Shown here piece after piece: positions 1 through 9,484 of a DNA stretch of 64,000 nt (position 1 is the stretch's first letter; each line of letters opens with the position of its first letter). The notes below the pieces were generated by a model. That model searched no databases, was not told the DNA's origin, and saw only the letters and a list, made by a program, of their open reading frames with translations. The stretch covers positions 3,100,001 through 3,164,000 of the forward strand of contig NZ_CP066370.1 of assembly GCF_016406325.1 (NCBI RefSeq), written 5' to 3'. This DNA is from Shewanella putrefaciens. Its GTDB lineage: Bacteria; Pseudomonadota; Gammaproteobacteria; Enterobacterales; Shewanellaceae. The position numbers and the translations under genes were made by a program.

Positions 1-776
1 ATATCGATATTAGACTTTTGCAGTTTAGGAAACGCTTCTTCATATTGGCGCCACTCTGAGCCCAAGGTTTTTTTCCACTCTGTATTGGCTTTGATGCCGT
101 AACCATAACAAATATGCACCGCCGTTTCGCATTTAAGCCCTTCAATGGCTCTTTCTAAACACGCAATACCCCAATCGTTTACCTCATCAAAAAACACATT
201 AAAGGCAGGCTCATCAAATTGGATAATATCAACACCCGCCGCTTCTAATTCTTTGGCTTCCTCATTAAGAATTTTGGCAAATTCCCACGCGAGCTTTTCG
301 CGACTTTTATAATGGTCATCATAAAGCGTATCTATCATGGTCATAGGGCCAGGCAGCGCCCATTTAATCCGTTGCGTGGTTTGCTTGCGTAAAAATTTGG
401 CATCCTCAACAAACACCGACTTTTGGCGGCTCACTGGGCCGACAACCGTGGGCACGCTCGCATCATAGCGATCACGAATTTTAACGATTTTACGTTTTGA
501 AAAATCAACGCCGTTGAGGTGTTCAATAAAGGTAGTGACAAAATGCTGCCGCGTTTGCTCACCATCACTGACAATATCAATCCCTGCTAGCTGTTGATCC
601 TGTAATGACAAACGCAGTGCATCGTGTTTACCGGTAATTAATTCCTCTCCTTGCAATTTCCATGGAGACCAAAGTGTTTCAGGCTCTGCAAGCCATAAAG
701 GTTTAGGCAAACTGCCCGCAGTTGAAGTCGGTAACAGTGTCTGGTTAAGCGATGTTTTATTAAGTCGTGTTGTCAT
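1..776 (-). CDS. mesD: Folate-independent methionine synthase MesD, partial (C-terminus outside window)
   Basis: Makes methionine from homocysteine. About 258 N-terminal residues are present; the rest lies beyond base 1. The early motif STAGSLPKPLW is typical of the cobalamin-independent methionine synthase catalytic domain, and the protein begins directly with that barrel, without the N-terminal folate-binding half of long MetE. The ATG is at 774–776 with no clear ribosome binding site. It lies 55 bases downstream of mesX on the same strand, so the two are probably co-transcribed. In the literature on folate-independent methionine synthases, core-MetE proteins encoded beside a DUF1852 protein form the MesD class, whose activity depends on that partner and on oxygen. 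The zinc-binding residues lie in the missing part, so catalytic integrity cannot be checked here. Confidence 0.85.
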   Translation of the reverse strand, partial: MTTRLNKTSLNQTLLPTSTAGSLPKPLWLAEPETLWSPWKLQGEELITGKHDALRLSLQDQQLAGIDIVSDGEQTRQHFVTTFIEHLNGVDFSKRKIVKIRDRYDASVPTVVGPVSRQKSVFVEDAKFLRKQTTQRIKWALPGPMTMIDTLYDDHYKSREKLAWEFAKILNEEAKELEAAGVDIIQFDEPAFNVFFDEVNDWGIACLERAIEGLKCETAVHICYGYGIKANTEWKKTLGSEWRQYEEAFPKLQKSNID

Positions 777-831
777 AATAATGATGCCGTATTGGATTAA
801 TTAATGAGCGTGACAATTAGGCGCAGAGCGA

Positions 832-1806
832 CTAAAGATAATTAGCAGACCATTGTTCAAAAAACGTTTGATAGGGTTTGATAAAGTGCTCCGCTGCAAA
901 TTTGCCTTGCTCATTCGCCAATTGGCTACGTTCTGCTCGGTCATAAACAATTTGAGTCAGTGAATGATCCAAGTTTTTCAAATTAGGTTGATAGCATTTC
1001 CCTGCAACGGCATTGGCGTTATAAATCTCTGGCCGATAGATTTTTTGAAAGGTGCCCATAGTGCTGATGGTGCTTATCAACTCAAGATGGGTGTAATCAT
1101 TCAGTAAATCACCAAAGAAATAAAAAGCTAAAGGCGCCACACTATTTGGCGGCATAAAATAGCGCACCTGTAAGCCCATTTTTTTGAAATATTGCTCAGT
1201 TAAAGACGACTCATTTGGCTGATATTCAACCCCTAATACTGGATGCTGATTCTCAATTCTATGGTAGGTTTTATTATCCGACACACTGAGGCAGATAACC
1301 GGTGGCTTATTAAAATTCTGTTTGTAAGCATCAGAATTAACAAAAGACTGAAATAGCTTGCCATGTAGTCCACCAAAATCATCTGGAATACTAAATTTGG
1401 CTTGGCCCTTATTATGTTCTGCCAGTAATACGCTAAAGTCATAATCGCGTACGTAAGATGAAAAATTATTACCTACAATGCCTTCAATACGTTTATTGGT
1501 TTTATGATCAACAATATTGGTTTTCAATACTTCAATCGATGGGAAGGTTTGACCACTGCCGTCAATATCCAAATTAACGGAGATAATTTCAAGTTCGACA
1601 GAATAACGATCGCCTTTAGGGTTATCCCAATGCGCTAAGGCATTAAAACTATTATCAATCATCTTTAACGCGTTGCGTAAGTTCGCTTGGCGATGACTGC
1701 CTCTGGCCAAATTAGCAAAGTTGGTCGTGATACGCGTCTTGTCTGAGGGATGATAATTTTCATCAAGACAAATGCTGTTAATCGTAAATGTAAAATGCTT
1801 ATTCAT
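832..1806 (-). CDS. mesX: DUF1852 protein MesX, partner of MesD
   Basis: A soluble protein of about 324 residues, full length for the DUF1852 family, starting MNKHFTFTINSICLDENYHP. An upstream ATG at 1824 would add six residues (MGYWNT). I prefer 1806 because GGA sits six bases before it. DUF1852 proteins are known almost only next to MesD-type methionine synthases and are required for their function; a role as an oxygenase that supplies or transforms the methyl donor has been proposed but the donor is not established. The gene is transcribed ahead of mesD, consistent with one operon. No signal peptide or membrane segment is visible. Confidence 0.85.
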   Translation of the reverse strand: MNKHFTFTINSICLDENYHPSDKTRITTNFANLARGSHRQANLRNALKMIDNSFNALAHWDNPKGDRYSVELEIISVNLDIDGSGQTFPSIEVLKTNIVDHKTNKRIEGIVGNNFSSYVRDYDFSVLLAEHNKGQAKFSIPDDFGGLHGKLFQSFVNSDAYKQNFNKPPVICLSVSDNKTYHRIENQHPVLGVEYQPNESSLTEQYFKKMGLQVRYFMPPNSVAPLAFYFFGDLLNDYTHLELISTISTMGTFQKIYRPEIYNANAVAGKCYQPNLKNLDHSLTQIVYDRAERSQLANEQGKFAAEHFIKPYQTFFEQWSANYL

Positions 1807-2373
1807 AGTGTTCCAGTATCCCATTGTCTGATTTCAAACCTGAGTTTATGCCCTGCGCTTCTAGCTTCTCGACCCGACTCTGATAGACATTATTCGTGTT
1901 CTGTCTGAGGTTCTATTTAACTTAAGTGCCGATGACTTAAGTCCTGATGGCTCAGCTAGTGTGCAACTTCAAGCTTGTCTAATATTTCGCTTGGAGTCAT
2001 TTATACGTGGTTCAGCACATGAACAAAAACGGTTTTATTTCACATACAACATGAGCCATATTCATGATCAATTAGCATGGCTTTGTGGATTAACCTGAAC
2101 TTGGGATAGGGAAAAGCAGGAAAGCAGTGACAGTCATATATTTATCTATTTTCGAGTTCGCCCTCCCTAGAACCAGTTCGTAATATTGCCGCTTGCACAC
2201 TTGCCCATAGTGTATTTCGAGACCGAAAGATAGCTTCGTGAGTGTTCACTACTTGACCTAAAATTAGTAATGATACAAAGTGCCCGTAAATGAACTACAC
2301 ACATTAAGCCTGAGCGGCCGCAAATTTTGCCTCGTTTTAGTCTCACATTTTAAAGTTATGAGTATAGGTAGCT
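1807..2373. other. Intergenic stretch upstream of mesX
   Basis: No coding region is supportable on either strand. The mesX–mesD promoter should lie in the part next to 1806. I looked for MetJ-type 8-mers: AGACAT at about 1886 and CTGTCT at about 1901 are too divergent and badly spaced to call. Confidence 0.5.
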
Positions 2374-2706
2374 ATGATTAATCTTATAATTATGATGTTC
2401 ATTTTTACTATGATTTCTGCGCTGATTGTAGAAATTCATTGTCGTATCCAAATGAAAATCATTGCAAATGAAAAAAACGCATTTAGTTTAGTTATGCACT
2501 ATTTCCTTACAATTCCTCTTGCATTGTTCGCAGTGTTTTTTATGCAGAAGTTATGGGATACCACTTATTTTCTCGAATTTTCTGAACTTAAAAAGGCAAT
2601 AGTCGAACTCGGCTGTGTAATTATTTTCATATTGCCATCAATTTACATTGTATCAGTTCGGTATTCTGGACTAGTTGATAAAATGGAACGTTGGCGTAAA
2701 AACTAA
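2374..2706 (+). CDS. Small hypothetical membrane protein
   Basis: 110 residues with about three hydrophobic segments (roughly residues 2–20, 42–60 and 78–98) and a basic C-terminus ending KMERWRKN. This pattern suggests an inner-membrane protein with the charged tail in the cytoplasm. No family is recognised. The upstream ribosome binding site is weak. It stands alone between two long non-coding stretches in the AT-rich accessory part of the window, so it may be acquired DNA. No function can be given. Confidence 0.5.
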   Translation: MINLIIMMFIFTMISALIVEIHCRIQMKIIANEKNAFSLVMHYFLTIPLALFAVFFMQKLWDTTYFLEFSELKKAIVELGCVIIFILPSIYIVSVRYSGLVDKMERWRKN

Positions 2707-3204
2707 GCCTACCAAAGTCGCTCAGTGTGTTTGATGAATTACCTTTTATAGATCTTGCTGGACTATAGCTAGGAAGTTGAGACTAAAGAACATAGACACC
2801 CAACCTTAAATAGCGATCACCCCAATCACTACCCATTCGTATAATGGGCAGTAGTTAGCATGTCTGAAATACACCATGTCTTAATGAATTAGCTCGTTTT
2901 TTCCTCAGATGCAGTCCTGCTACTTTTGGTAACTCTCATTCAAACCATTTTAGCCAGAGCAGGTTGTAGGCAAACCGAAAGTACATTAGGTTGTTAATTT
3001 AAAATGGGTGGCCTGATCTACTAATACAGTTAGATAATAGGTTTGGAAAATGCGCATTTTTGCGGATAGTGTATTTAATAAAAATCTGATAAGTTCTTTT
3101 ATTACAAGTAATTAAACTGTGCGTGTTTTTACTGGTCTAATGAGGTAAACGCGCATGCACAATAATAAAATGTTGAAACTAATAAATTTCGGAGTTTGAA
3201 AACA
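2707..3204. other. Non-coding stretch before the HNH gene
   Basis: About 500 bases without a credible reading frame. The last 150 bases are AT-rich and probably hold the promoter of the HNH gene. No attC site, terminator or known RNA was recognised. Confidence 0.4.
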
Positions 3205-4068
3205 ATGTCAGAAAGAAAACCTATTCCTAAAAGTGTGAAAAAGGTACTTCGTTCTGAGGTCGGATTTGGCTGTCCTGTTAAAGGGTGTGGTAACCCTTAC
3301 CTCGAATACCACCATTTTGACCCTCCGGTTAGTGTCAAACCTCATAACGAACCAGAAGGCATGATTGCACTATGTGCTCAACATCATAAAAAAGCGGATG
3401 GTGGGGCATATACCACAGAACAACTGCATGAGCTTAAGAAAGACAAAGCAAATGCAAAGTTAGTTAAAGGTAGTTTAGATTGGTTGCGTAAAGACTTGCT
3501 GGCCGTAGTAGGAGGTAATTTCTACTATGAAACCCCAAGAATAATAACAATTGATAACATCGATTTAGTTTCTTTGGTACGTGATCAAGATGGGTATCTT
3601 CGATTAAACATCAATATGCTAAGTTTGGAGTCAGATGAACGTATAATTATCGAGGAAAACTCGTGGGAAAATATCGGATCACCTCTCGATTTACGGAGTC
3701 CTCCTCAAGGTAAAGAGCTTGAGGTGAGTTACCATAATGGTGACTATCTATATTTACGATTTATAGAGCTTGAATCATTTGAGCAAGCGCAACAGCGATA
3801 TGGGACCGATGTATTTAAGGGTATAACTTTTCCGATCACAGCTGTTGAAGTCAATATGACAATTGCTGGTACTCGCATAGAACTCACCCCTATAAGTTCT
3901 CAGTTAGGTGGTATTCAGATGACAGGTTGCTTATCGTCACACTGTGGTGGTGGTGTAGTAATTCAAAATAGTGGAATACAGTGGAAACAAAATCTTGTAT
4001 GGAAACGTAAAACACTAGTGGAACAGACAGAGTATCCGAATGTTGTAAAAGTAAACTTTGGTAGGTGA
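3205..4068 (+). CDS. HNH-domain protein with unknown C-terminal domain
   Basis: 287 residues from the ATG at 3205, which has GGAG ten bases upstream; a TTG at 3196 would overlap that site and is less likely. Residues 20–72 form an HNH zinc-finger nuclease motif: a Cys pair (C23, C28), EYHHFDPP with H36/H37, then C57 and H60/H61 in CAQHHK. Residues about 115–287 resemble no domain I know and look beta-rich. HNH domains cut DNA or RNA in restriction, homing and toxin systems; no partner gene is adjacent. The stop is followed within 13 bases by a collapsed attC site, so this may be an integron cassette gene. Nuclease activity is inferred from the motif only. Confidence 0.7.
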   Translation: MSERKPIPKSVKKVLRSEVGFGCPVKGCGNPYLEYHHFDPPVSVKPHNEPEGMIALCAQHHKKADGGAYTTEQLHELKKDKANAKLVKGSLDWLRKDLLAVVGGNFYYETPRIITIDNIDLVSLVRDQDGYLRLNINMLSLESDERIIIEENSWENIGSPLDLRSPPQGKELEVSYHNGDYLYLRFIELESFEQAQQRYGTDVFKGITFPITAVEVNMTIAGTRIELTPISSQLGGIQMTGCLSSHCGGGVVIQNSGIQWKQNLVWKRKTLVEQTEYPNVVKVNFGR

Positions 4069-4080
4069 CAAACGTTTTTA

Positions 4081-4108
4081 TAACAAACACTTCAAGCGGG
4101 CGTTAGCT
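4081..4108 (+). repeat. Collapsed Vibrio-type attC site
   Basis: TAACAAACACTTCAAG is followed at once by CGGGCGTTAGCTG. The first part matches the left end, and the second part the right end, of the long attC repeats of Vibrio superintegrons as I remember them. The roughly 100-base middle is missing. It lies directly behind the HNH gene stop, where a cassette attC should be. Recombination activity is unlikely without the middle stem. Confidence 0.5.
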
Positions 4109-4122
4109 GTACGGTAATATAA

Positions 4123-4428
4123 ATGGGTAGTCATAACCAAAAGGTGACGCTTACCTTTAACGCGGCTGAATTTAATTTCATTTTTGATTTTAAATTAGCA
4201 AATAAATCACAATTTAAAAAATAATTGTTAATCAAACACGATTTAATGGATAAGCGTAAAAATGTTAAAAGAGTAAATGTAGAGCTAACCTTAGGAGAGA
4301 CAAATTCTTTATTAGTTAATCTCTCTAGATAATCAGGGGAAGCCAATATATCTGTCGATAATCAGTATTTACTTGACTCATTTTTTGGTAAGTTAGGTAA
4401 CAAATATAATGAAAGCATGCACGTTTAA
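4123..4428 (+). pseudogene. Broken reading frame of about 100 codons
   Basis: One frame runs from an ATG at 4123 to a TAA at 4426–4428 and is interrupted only by in-frame TAA codons at 4222–4224 and 4330–4332. The pieces read like normal protein: MGSHNQKVTLTFNAAEF at the start, VELTLGETNSLLVNL in the middle and SVDNQYLLDSFFGKLGN near the end. The start lies 15 bases beyond the collapsed attC, as expected for the next cassette. The family is not recognised. The alternative is chance: this AT-rich stretch could give such a frame by luck. Confidence 0.35.
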
Positions 4429-4557
4429 TTTACAGCTAGCAAGAAATTTAAGCCAAATTAAAACAGTAAGTTAGACCACTATTCGTTCCATGTTACAACC
4501 AACCATTTTAGTTTGCTTAATGTAGCATTAAGCTCTTTCCAAAATACCGAGACAACG

Positions 4558-5169
4558 ATGGACCAAAAATTATTACAAGCTATAAACGCTGGCTTCTATA
4601 ACGCGAAGGAAAAATTCCACAAACAGGAAACAATATCCAATCAACTAATATCAACAATTTTTGTTCATGAGGTTTCTAAGTCCATACACCAAACTATTTT
4701 TGATGCAGAGCACGCATTAAAAACCATAGGAGTGGATGATTATTTCGTAAAGAAACCTGGTGAATGGCTACTAGATTGCTGCATTGTAAAAACAAAAAAC
4801 TCCTTCATACAAAAAATAGCATTTGCCTTAGAGTCAGAAAGTAATACAAGTAAAAAATCTTTTGACGAAGATTTTGCGAAAATCTTACACATCAACTCTG
4901 ACGTAAAGCTATACCTTAACGGCCTAAACCAAACGACTACCGGAGGCATTAATAAATATATAGCAGGTCGTCTTGAATATGCGGAGTTAATATTAAAATC
5001 AAATACTTATGAAACTAATAATTTTTATTTAGGCTTTTGGCCATCACCAAAAAAAGAGAAGAAGGGACTTTATTCATTTTGGAAATGTTTTCATCAACAC
5101 CAGCACCTTGATGCCATTCATCTTTATAAATACATCAATGGTAAATTCATGAAAATCACTCCATCCTGA
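4558..5169 (+). CDS. Hypothetical protein
   Basis: 203 residues from the ATG at 4558 (MDQKLLQAINAGFYNAKEKF), with a GAGA element nine bases upstream. A TTG at 4513 would add 15 residues. Lysine-rich and soluble, no signal peptide, no recognised domain. Two Cys are adjacent in LLDCCIVKT, and the C-terminal part carries FWKCFHQHQHLDAIHLYKY. The gene is AT-rich compared with the core genes after 5672 and lies between the broken frame and repeat copy A, so acquired DNA is likely. Function unknown. Confidence 0.5.
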   Translation: MDQKLLQAINAGFYNAKEKFHKQETISNQLISTIFVHEVSKSIHQTIFDAEHALKTIGVDDYFVKKPGEWLLDCCIVKTKNSFIQKIAFALESESNTSKKSFDEDFAKILHINSDVKLYLNGLNQTTTGGINKYIAGRLEYAELILKSNTYETNNFYLGFWPSPKKEKKGLYSFWKCFHQHQHLDAIHLYKYINGKFMKITPS

Positions 5170-5671
5170 CACATATAAACCTTCACCTCGTATAAAACTG
5201 TAGTGGTTCAAATCGCTCTTTTCGCTCACTGGGGTAAAGCCCGCCCCTTAACCAAACGTTACCCATAGAAATTTTAATTCAAAACTCACTAATTTGAGCT
5301 AAAAGTCTAACTCGGAAATGTCCAAAAGTTTCTTATGTTCAATCGAATGACTTCACTCGAACCTAATCAGGTTGAACAATTTAGCAAAATACTCATGACT
5401 TAATTTTTGAACCTACTGGTTACGCTAATACGTGAAAGGTGAGCCATGGTGATTTGCGAGACGGCCGTCCGCCCCATGGACGGGGCGGTCGAGCATCCAA
5501 GGACGGACTTGCTGCGCGTCGGGGAGCAAATGCCATGGCAAACCATGTCTCAGAATGATGAAGAGCCTCCCTGCTGCCCCAATCCTTTATCTCTGCTTCT
5601 AGATAGCTTCTCTATATCTTCTATATTGCTAGTGATTTCAAGGCTATTCGCTTCGAAAGGCATTACGGAAC
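5170..5671. other. Gene-free stretch containing repeat copy A
   Basis: No gene is supported. The stretch holds the two-block repeat copy A described separately. An open frame at 5446–5718 is an artefact of the GC-rich block. A sequence just before the repeat (GCCCCTTAACC then AAACGTTACCC) sits where copy B has an attC end, but no convincing attC stem is visible here. Confidence 0.5.
5267..5539 (+). repeat. Two-block repeat copy A
   Basis: Block 1 (about 5267–5330) begins CGTTACCCATAGAAATTTTA. Block 2 (5438–5539) begins GGTGAGCCATGG and ends TGCCATGGC; it is 102 bases long and rich in CCGCCCC/GGGGCGG inverted pairs. Both blocks recur in the same order on the opposite strand at 58917–59142. 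Copy A carries about 75 extra bases between the blocks. I recall block 2 as a common dispersed element of Shewanella chromosomes, often mis-annotated as a small protein. Confidence 0.8.
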
Positions 5672-7879
5672 TTAAAGCCGTCTTGCCTCGATCACGCTAT
5701 CGACCTGAGATAACTTAGATAACACCCGCGATAGCCCATCGAGGTTATAAAGCTCCAGTTCCAACTCAATTGCGGCAGTCTGGTTTTTAGTATCCGATGA
5801 GGAGCTCATGGCCAATACATTGGATTTTTCGGCCGCCAGCACTGAGGTTAAATCCCGCAATAAGCCACTGCGATCGTGGGCTAATACCCGCAAACGCATC
5901 CGATACCCGCCGGAGTAATTTTCGCCCCAGACCACATCGACACCGCGCTCTGGGTGAACCCGCATTAACTCTTTAACTTGTTCACAATCAGCACGATGTA
6001 CAGAAATGCCACGGCCCTTAGTGATAAAACCTAAGATCTCATCACCGGGAACTGGCTGACAACAACGGGCAATATGGTTAAGCAAGTTACCTACACCGTT
6101 GACTTCAACCTGACCACGGCCACTGGAGGTCGGCTTATGTTGGCCTTTCTTAACTAACTCTTCGACGGCATCTTCTTCTGACACTTCGTCGAGTCGCAGA
6201 CGGCTTTGAATATGGTTAACCACTTGATGCAGACGCACATCACCGCCGCCAATGGCCGCCAGTAAGTCATCCATGCTCGCCATATTAAAGCGCTCGACCG
6301 CGATGGCGGCGTCTTTAATTTTAAGGCTCACCCGCGCCAGTTCTGACTCGAGCATTTCTTTGCCGGCGACAATATTCTTGTCTCTGTCCTGCTGCTTGAA
6401 CCAATGCTGGATTTTCGAGCGCGCCCGCGCCGTACGGATATAACCTAAGTTAGGGTTAAGCCAGTCACGCTTGGGATTAGGCTGTTTCGAAGTGATGATT
6501 TCGATTCGCTCACCCGTTTCAACTTGATAGGTGAACGGCACAATACGGCCATCGACCTTAGCACCAATACATTTATGCCCTACTTGGGAGTGAATGTAAT
6601 AGGCAAAGTCGAGCACGGTTGAGCCCAGTGGCAAGTCGACGACTTCACCGCTTGGGGTGAACACATAGACTCTATCTTCAAACACTTGGCTGCGCACTTC
6701 TTCAACCAAGTTGCCACTTTCGACCACGTCTTCCTGCCATTGCAGAATTTTACGCAGCCAGTTAATTTTTTCTTCGTAGCCGCTTTGCTTACCGGAATGA
6801 TTGCCTTCTTTGTATTTCCAATGCGCAGCCACACCAAGCTCTGCATCTTCATGCATGTCTTGGGTACGAATTTGAATTTCAACGGTTTTGCCCTCTGGCC
6901 CCACCACTACGGTATGAATCGATTGATAACCGTTAGGTTTAGGGTTAGCGACATAGTCGTCAAATTCCCGCGGAATATGGTGCCAAAGCGTATGCACCAC
7001 ACCTAATGCGCCATAACAATCCTGCAAACGCTCAGTCACGATACGCACCGCGCGCACATCAAATAACTCATCAAATTTGAGGTGCTTACCCTTCATCTTG
7101 CGCCAAATACTGTAGATGTGTTTCGGTCTGCCGTAGACCTTTGCGCGGATATGATCTTCATCGAGTCGTTGTTGTAATTGGCTAACAAATTTTTCGATAA
7201 AAACTTCACGATCCAGTCGTTTGCCATCTAACTGCTTAGCGATTTCTTTATAGGTATCTGGATGCAGATAGCGGAAGGAAATATCTTCTAATTCCCACTT
7301 TAACTGACCAATCCCTAAACGGTTAGCCAGCGGCGCGTAAATATCGGCAATTTCACGGGCCAGCAGCACGCGAGTTTCTTCATCGGCATTTTTCACTGCC
7401 CGTAGCAAACACACACGCTCTGCCAGTTTAATCACGACCGCGCGCACATCTTCGACCATCGCCAGCAACATGCGGCGAATATTGTCGATTTGCGGCTCAG
7501 TTGAACGACTATTAGGGTTGATTTTCAAGGCGCCGATGGCGTTCATGGTCACAACACTCGCGACTAAACGCGCCAGCGGCTCACCAAATTTTTCTTTGAT
7601 AGCCTCTTCAGTCAATAACCCAGCATCGAACACCACAAAAAGAATCGCCGCTTGCAGGGTTTCAATGTCCATGTTTAGCGGTGCGAGGATTTCGATCATC
7701 TCTCGGGCACGTTCGAGCAGTTCTCTCTTCGCCGCAGGACTCTTGGCAGGTAAGGCATCAACCTGCCCTATCAAGGAGAGCAGCATCTGCGCCTCATCTG
7801 CCTGACTGACATAACGAGCCACCCAATCGTCTAGATTAAAATCGGGATCGTTAAAGTGTGCTTCGCGAACAGAGACCAT
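5672..7879 (-). CDS. relA: GTP pyrophosphokinase RelA
   Basis: Makes (p)ppGpp from ATP and GTP/GDP when uncharged tRNA sits in the ribosomal A site. 735 residues, the usual length. Order of domains: pseudo-HD (about 25–180), where the hydrolase HD motif is absent, as expected for RelA rather than SpoT; synthetase (about 245–360) with ELFDVRAVRIV, NPKPNGYQSIHT and EIQIRTQDMHEDAE; TGS (about 402–465); a zinc-finger/helical part with ARCCQPVPGDEI; and a C-terminal ACT domain. The start MVSVREAHF resembles the E. coli N-terminus. It follows rlmD on the same strand with a 152-base gap. Confidence 0.97.
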   Translation of the reverse strand: MVSVREAHFNDPDFNLDDWVARYVSQADEAQMLLSLIGQVDALPAKSPAAKRELLERAREMIEILAPLNMDIETLQAAILFVVFDAGLLTEEAIKEKFGEPLARLVASVVTMNAIGALKINPNSRSTEPQIDNIRRMLLAMVEDVRAVVIKLAERVCLLRAVKNADEETRVLLAREIADIYAPLANRLGIGQLKWELEDISFRYLHPDTYKEIAKQLDGKRLDREVFIEKFVSQLQQRLDEDHIRAKVYGRPKHIYSIWRKMKGKHLKFDELFDVRAVRIVTERLQDCYGALGVVHTLWHHIPREFDDYVANPKPNGYQSIHTVVVGPEGKTVEIQIRTQDMHEDAELGVAAHWKYKEGNHSGKQSGYEEKINWLRKILQWQEDVVESGNLVEEVRSQVFEDRVYVFTPSGEVVDLPLGSTVLDFAYYIHSQVGHKCIGAKVDGRIVPFTYQVETGERIEIITSKQPNPKRDWLNPNLGYIRTARARSKIQHWFKQQDRDKNIVAGKEMLESELARVSLKIKDAAIAVERFNMASMDDLLAAIGGGDVRLHQVVNHIQSRLRLDEVSEEDAVEELVKKGQHKPTSSGRGQVEVNGVGNLLNHIARCCQPVPGDEILGFITKGRGISVHRADCEQVKELMRVHPERGVDVVWGENYSGGYRMRLRVLAHDRSGLLRDLTSVLAAEKSNVLAMSSSSDTKNQTAAIELELELYNLDGLSRVLSKLSQVDSVIEARRL

Positions 7880-8031
7880 CTAATTTGTTTCCTTATCCGT
7901 GCTCAGAGAGAAAGTGGGCACCACTTCGGCTCTCCTATCTTCAGCATTGGCGCGAACTTGTCAAACCTAACTGACCAAATATTCACATTTTTTACGTTAT
8001 TCAAACGCTTTGCTTACTTTGTTAGCGCAAA

Positions 8032-9384
8032 TTACTTGGTTAATTCAAACAGTGCCATGGCTTCAATATGGTGTGTTTGTGGGAACATGTCGATAAGTCC
8101 CAATCGCTGTAATCGGTAACCGCGCTCTAATAGTACAGCACTGTCACGGGCTAAGCTGGCAGGATTACAAGACACATACACAACTTTACGCGGCTTCATT
8201 TTCTTTAGCCATTGCAAGCTTTCAAATGCCCCCGCACGAGCAGGATCGAGCAGTAATTTATCAATCTTGCCCATCCAAGGCTCAAGGGATAAATCTGCAC
8301 TTAAATCGCCATGATAAAAGGTGATTTTATCCAGATTGTTAGCTTTGGCGTTCACCCGCGCTTGGCTTACCATTTCGGCAACCCCTTCGACGCCTATCAC
8401 CTCCGCGCCCATTTTGGCTAAGGGCAAACTGAAGTTCCCCATACCACAGAACAAATCCAAAATGCGCTCATCTGAAGCAGGCGCTAACCAATCCATCGCT
8501 TGAGCGACCATGGCCTTGTTAATTTGGCCATTGACCTGCACAAAGTTACCGGGGGTGAAACTTAAACTCACCGCATCCGACTGCGCATTTTCATCTAACA
8601 GTTGATAAACTGGTAACACTAACTCGACGCCGACGCCTTGGAATTGGCCTTCGTTATCCTGCAGACAAATATGGATCTGATGCAGCTCGGCAAATGCTGA
8701 CAGCTTAGCGAGATCCTTATCGTTTAACGCCTTAGTGATCCGCAGCACGGCGAAGTGACCATTATCGGCGGCAATCAACTCAAGGTGGCCTAAGCTGGCT
8801 TTAGCCGACAATTGATTTAGCAACTTAGCAAAGGGCACGATCAAGTCCGATAACGGCTTAGCTAATACTTGGCATTGGCTAATAGGCACCACATTACTGC
8901 TGCTCGCCGCGCGAAAGCCTAAACTTAAGTGCTTGGTATTTTTATCAAATAAGGTTGCAAGACGGGCGCGGCGGCGATAATACCAGCCTTCACCCGTTAA
9001 TGCAGGTGATAAAGCACCGCCTTCAGTACCTGCAAATTTTGCCATAATATCCAGCAACGCGGCTTCTTTATGCTCACGTTGACCCGATAATGACATATGC
9101 TGTAAGTCGCAGCCGCCACAAGTATGATAGTGTGGACACTCAGGCTCGACGCGCTCAGAGCTCTGGGTATCGACTTTAATCAACTTGGCACGGGCATAAT
9201 TTTTCTTTTGTTCGGTGAGCTGTACTGTCACGGTTTCATTGGGCAAAGCGCCGGGAATGAACACGACTTTACCTTGATACTGAGCAATGCCAGCGCCTAA
9301 GTGATCGAGCTGATCCACATTCAGCGACAACTTAGCTGACAACTGTTTGGAACTATTTGGTTTTGCTTTAAAAAATTGTGCCAT
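8032..9384 (-). CDS. rlmD: 23S rRNA (uracil-1939-C5) methyltransferase RlmD
   Basis: Methylates U1939 of 23S rRNA using S-adenosylmethionine. 450 residues. An N-terminal TRAM-like beta domain is followed by a [4Fe-4S] cysteine cluster ([14 protein letters not shown]), the SAM-binding motif [16 protein letters not shown], and the catalytic segment [11 protein letters not shown] containing the nucleophilic Cys. Divergent from barA, with a shared upstream region of about 100 bases. The rlmD–relA neighbourhood is conserved in gammaproteobacteria. Confidence 0.95.
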   Translation of the reverse strand: MAQFFKAKPNSSKQLSAKLSLNVDQLDHLGAGIAQYQGKVVFIPGALPNETVTVQLTEQKKNYARAKLIKVDTQSSERVEPECPHYHTCGGCDLQHMSLSGQREHKEAALLDIMAKFAGTEGGALSPALTGEGWYYRRRARLATLFDKNTKHLSLGFRAASSSNVVPISQCQVLAKPLSDLIVPFAKLLNQLSAKASLGHLELIAADNGHFAVLRITKALNDKDLAKLSAFAELHQIHICLQDNEGQFQGVGVELVLPVYQLLDENAQSDAVSLSFTPGNFVQVNGQINKAMVAQAMDWLAPASDERILDLFCGMGNFSLPLAKMGAEVIGVEGVAEMVSQARVNAKANNLDKITFYHGDLSADLSLEPWMGKIDKLLLDPARAGAFESLQWLKKMKPRKVVYVSCNPASLARDSAVLLERGYRLQRLGLIDMFPQTHHIEAMALFELTK

Positions 9385-9484
9385 TTCGGCCTCTAAATCA
9401 ATAAAAAACTGGCAAAGACGGGCCTTTTTCTGGCAGTCTTATAACACTATTATCGTATTTGTTTCAGGAAACACCGCCGCTGCT

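Noticed and set aside
1880..1910. Possible MetJ operator upstream of mesX
   Set aside because: Partial AGAC/GTCT elements are not in adjacent 8-base units and match poorly.
4131..4346. 71-codon minus-strand frame opposite the broken gene
   Set aside because: Antisense shadow of the plus-strand pseudogene, with no ribosome site.
5170..5266. attC site behind the 4558–5169 gene
   Set aside because: The right-end position is suggestive (AAACGTTACCC), but no left arm or pairing stem could be found.
5446..5718. Open frame of 90 codons on the plus strand
   Set aside because: Most of it is translation of the GC-rich repeat block 2, which recurs at copy B; the rest overlaps the relA 3' end. A repeat artefact, not a gene.
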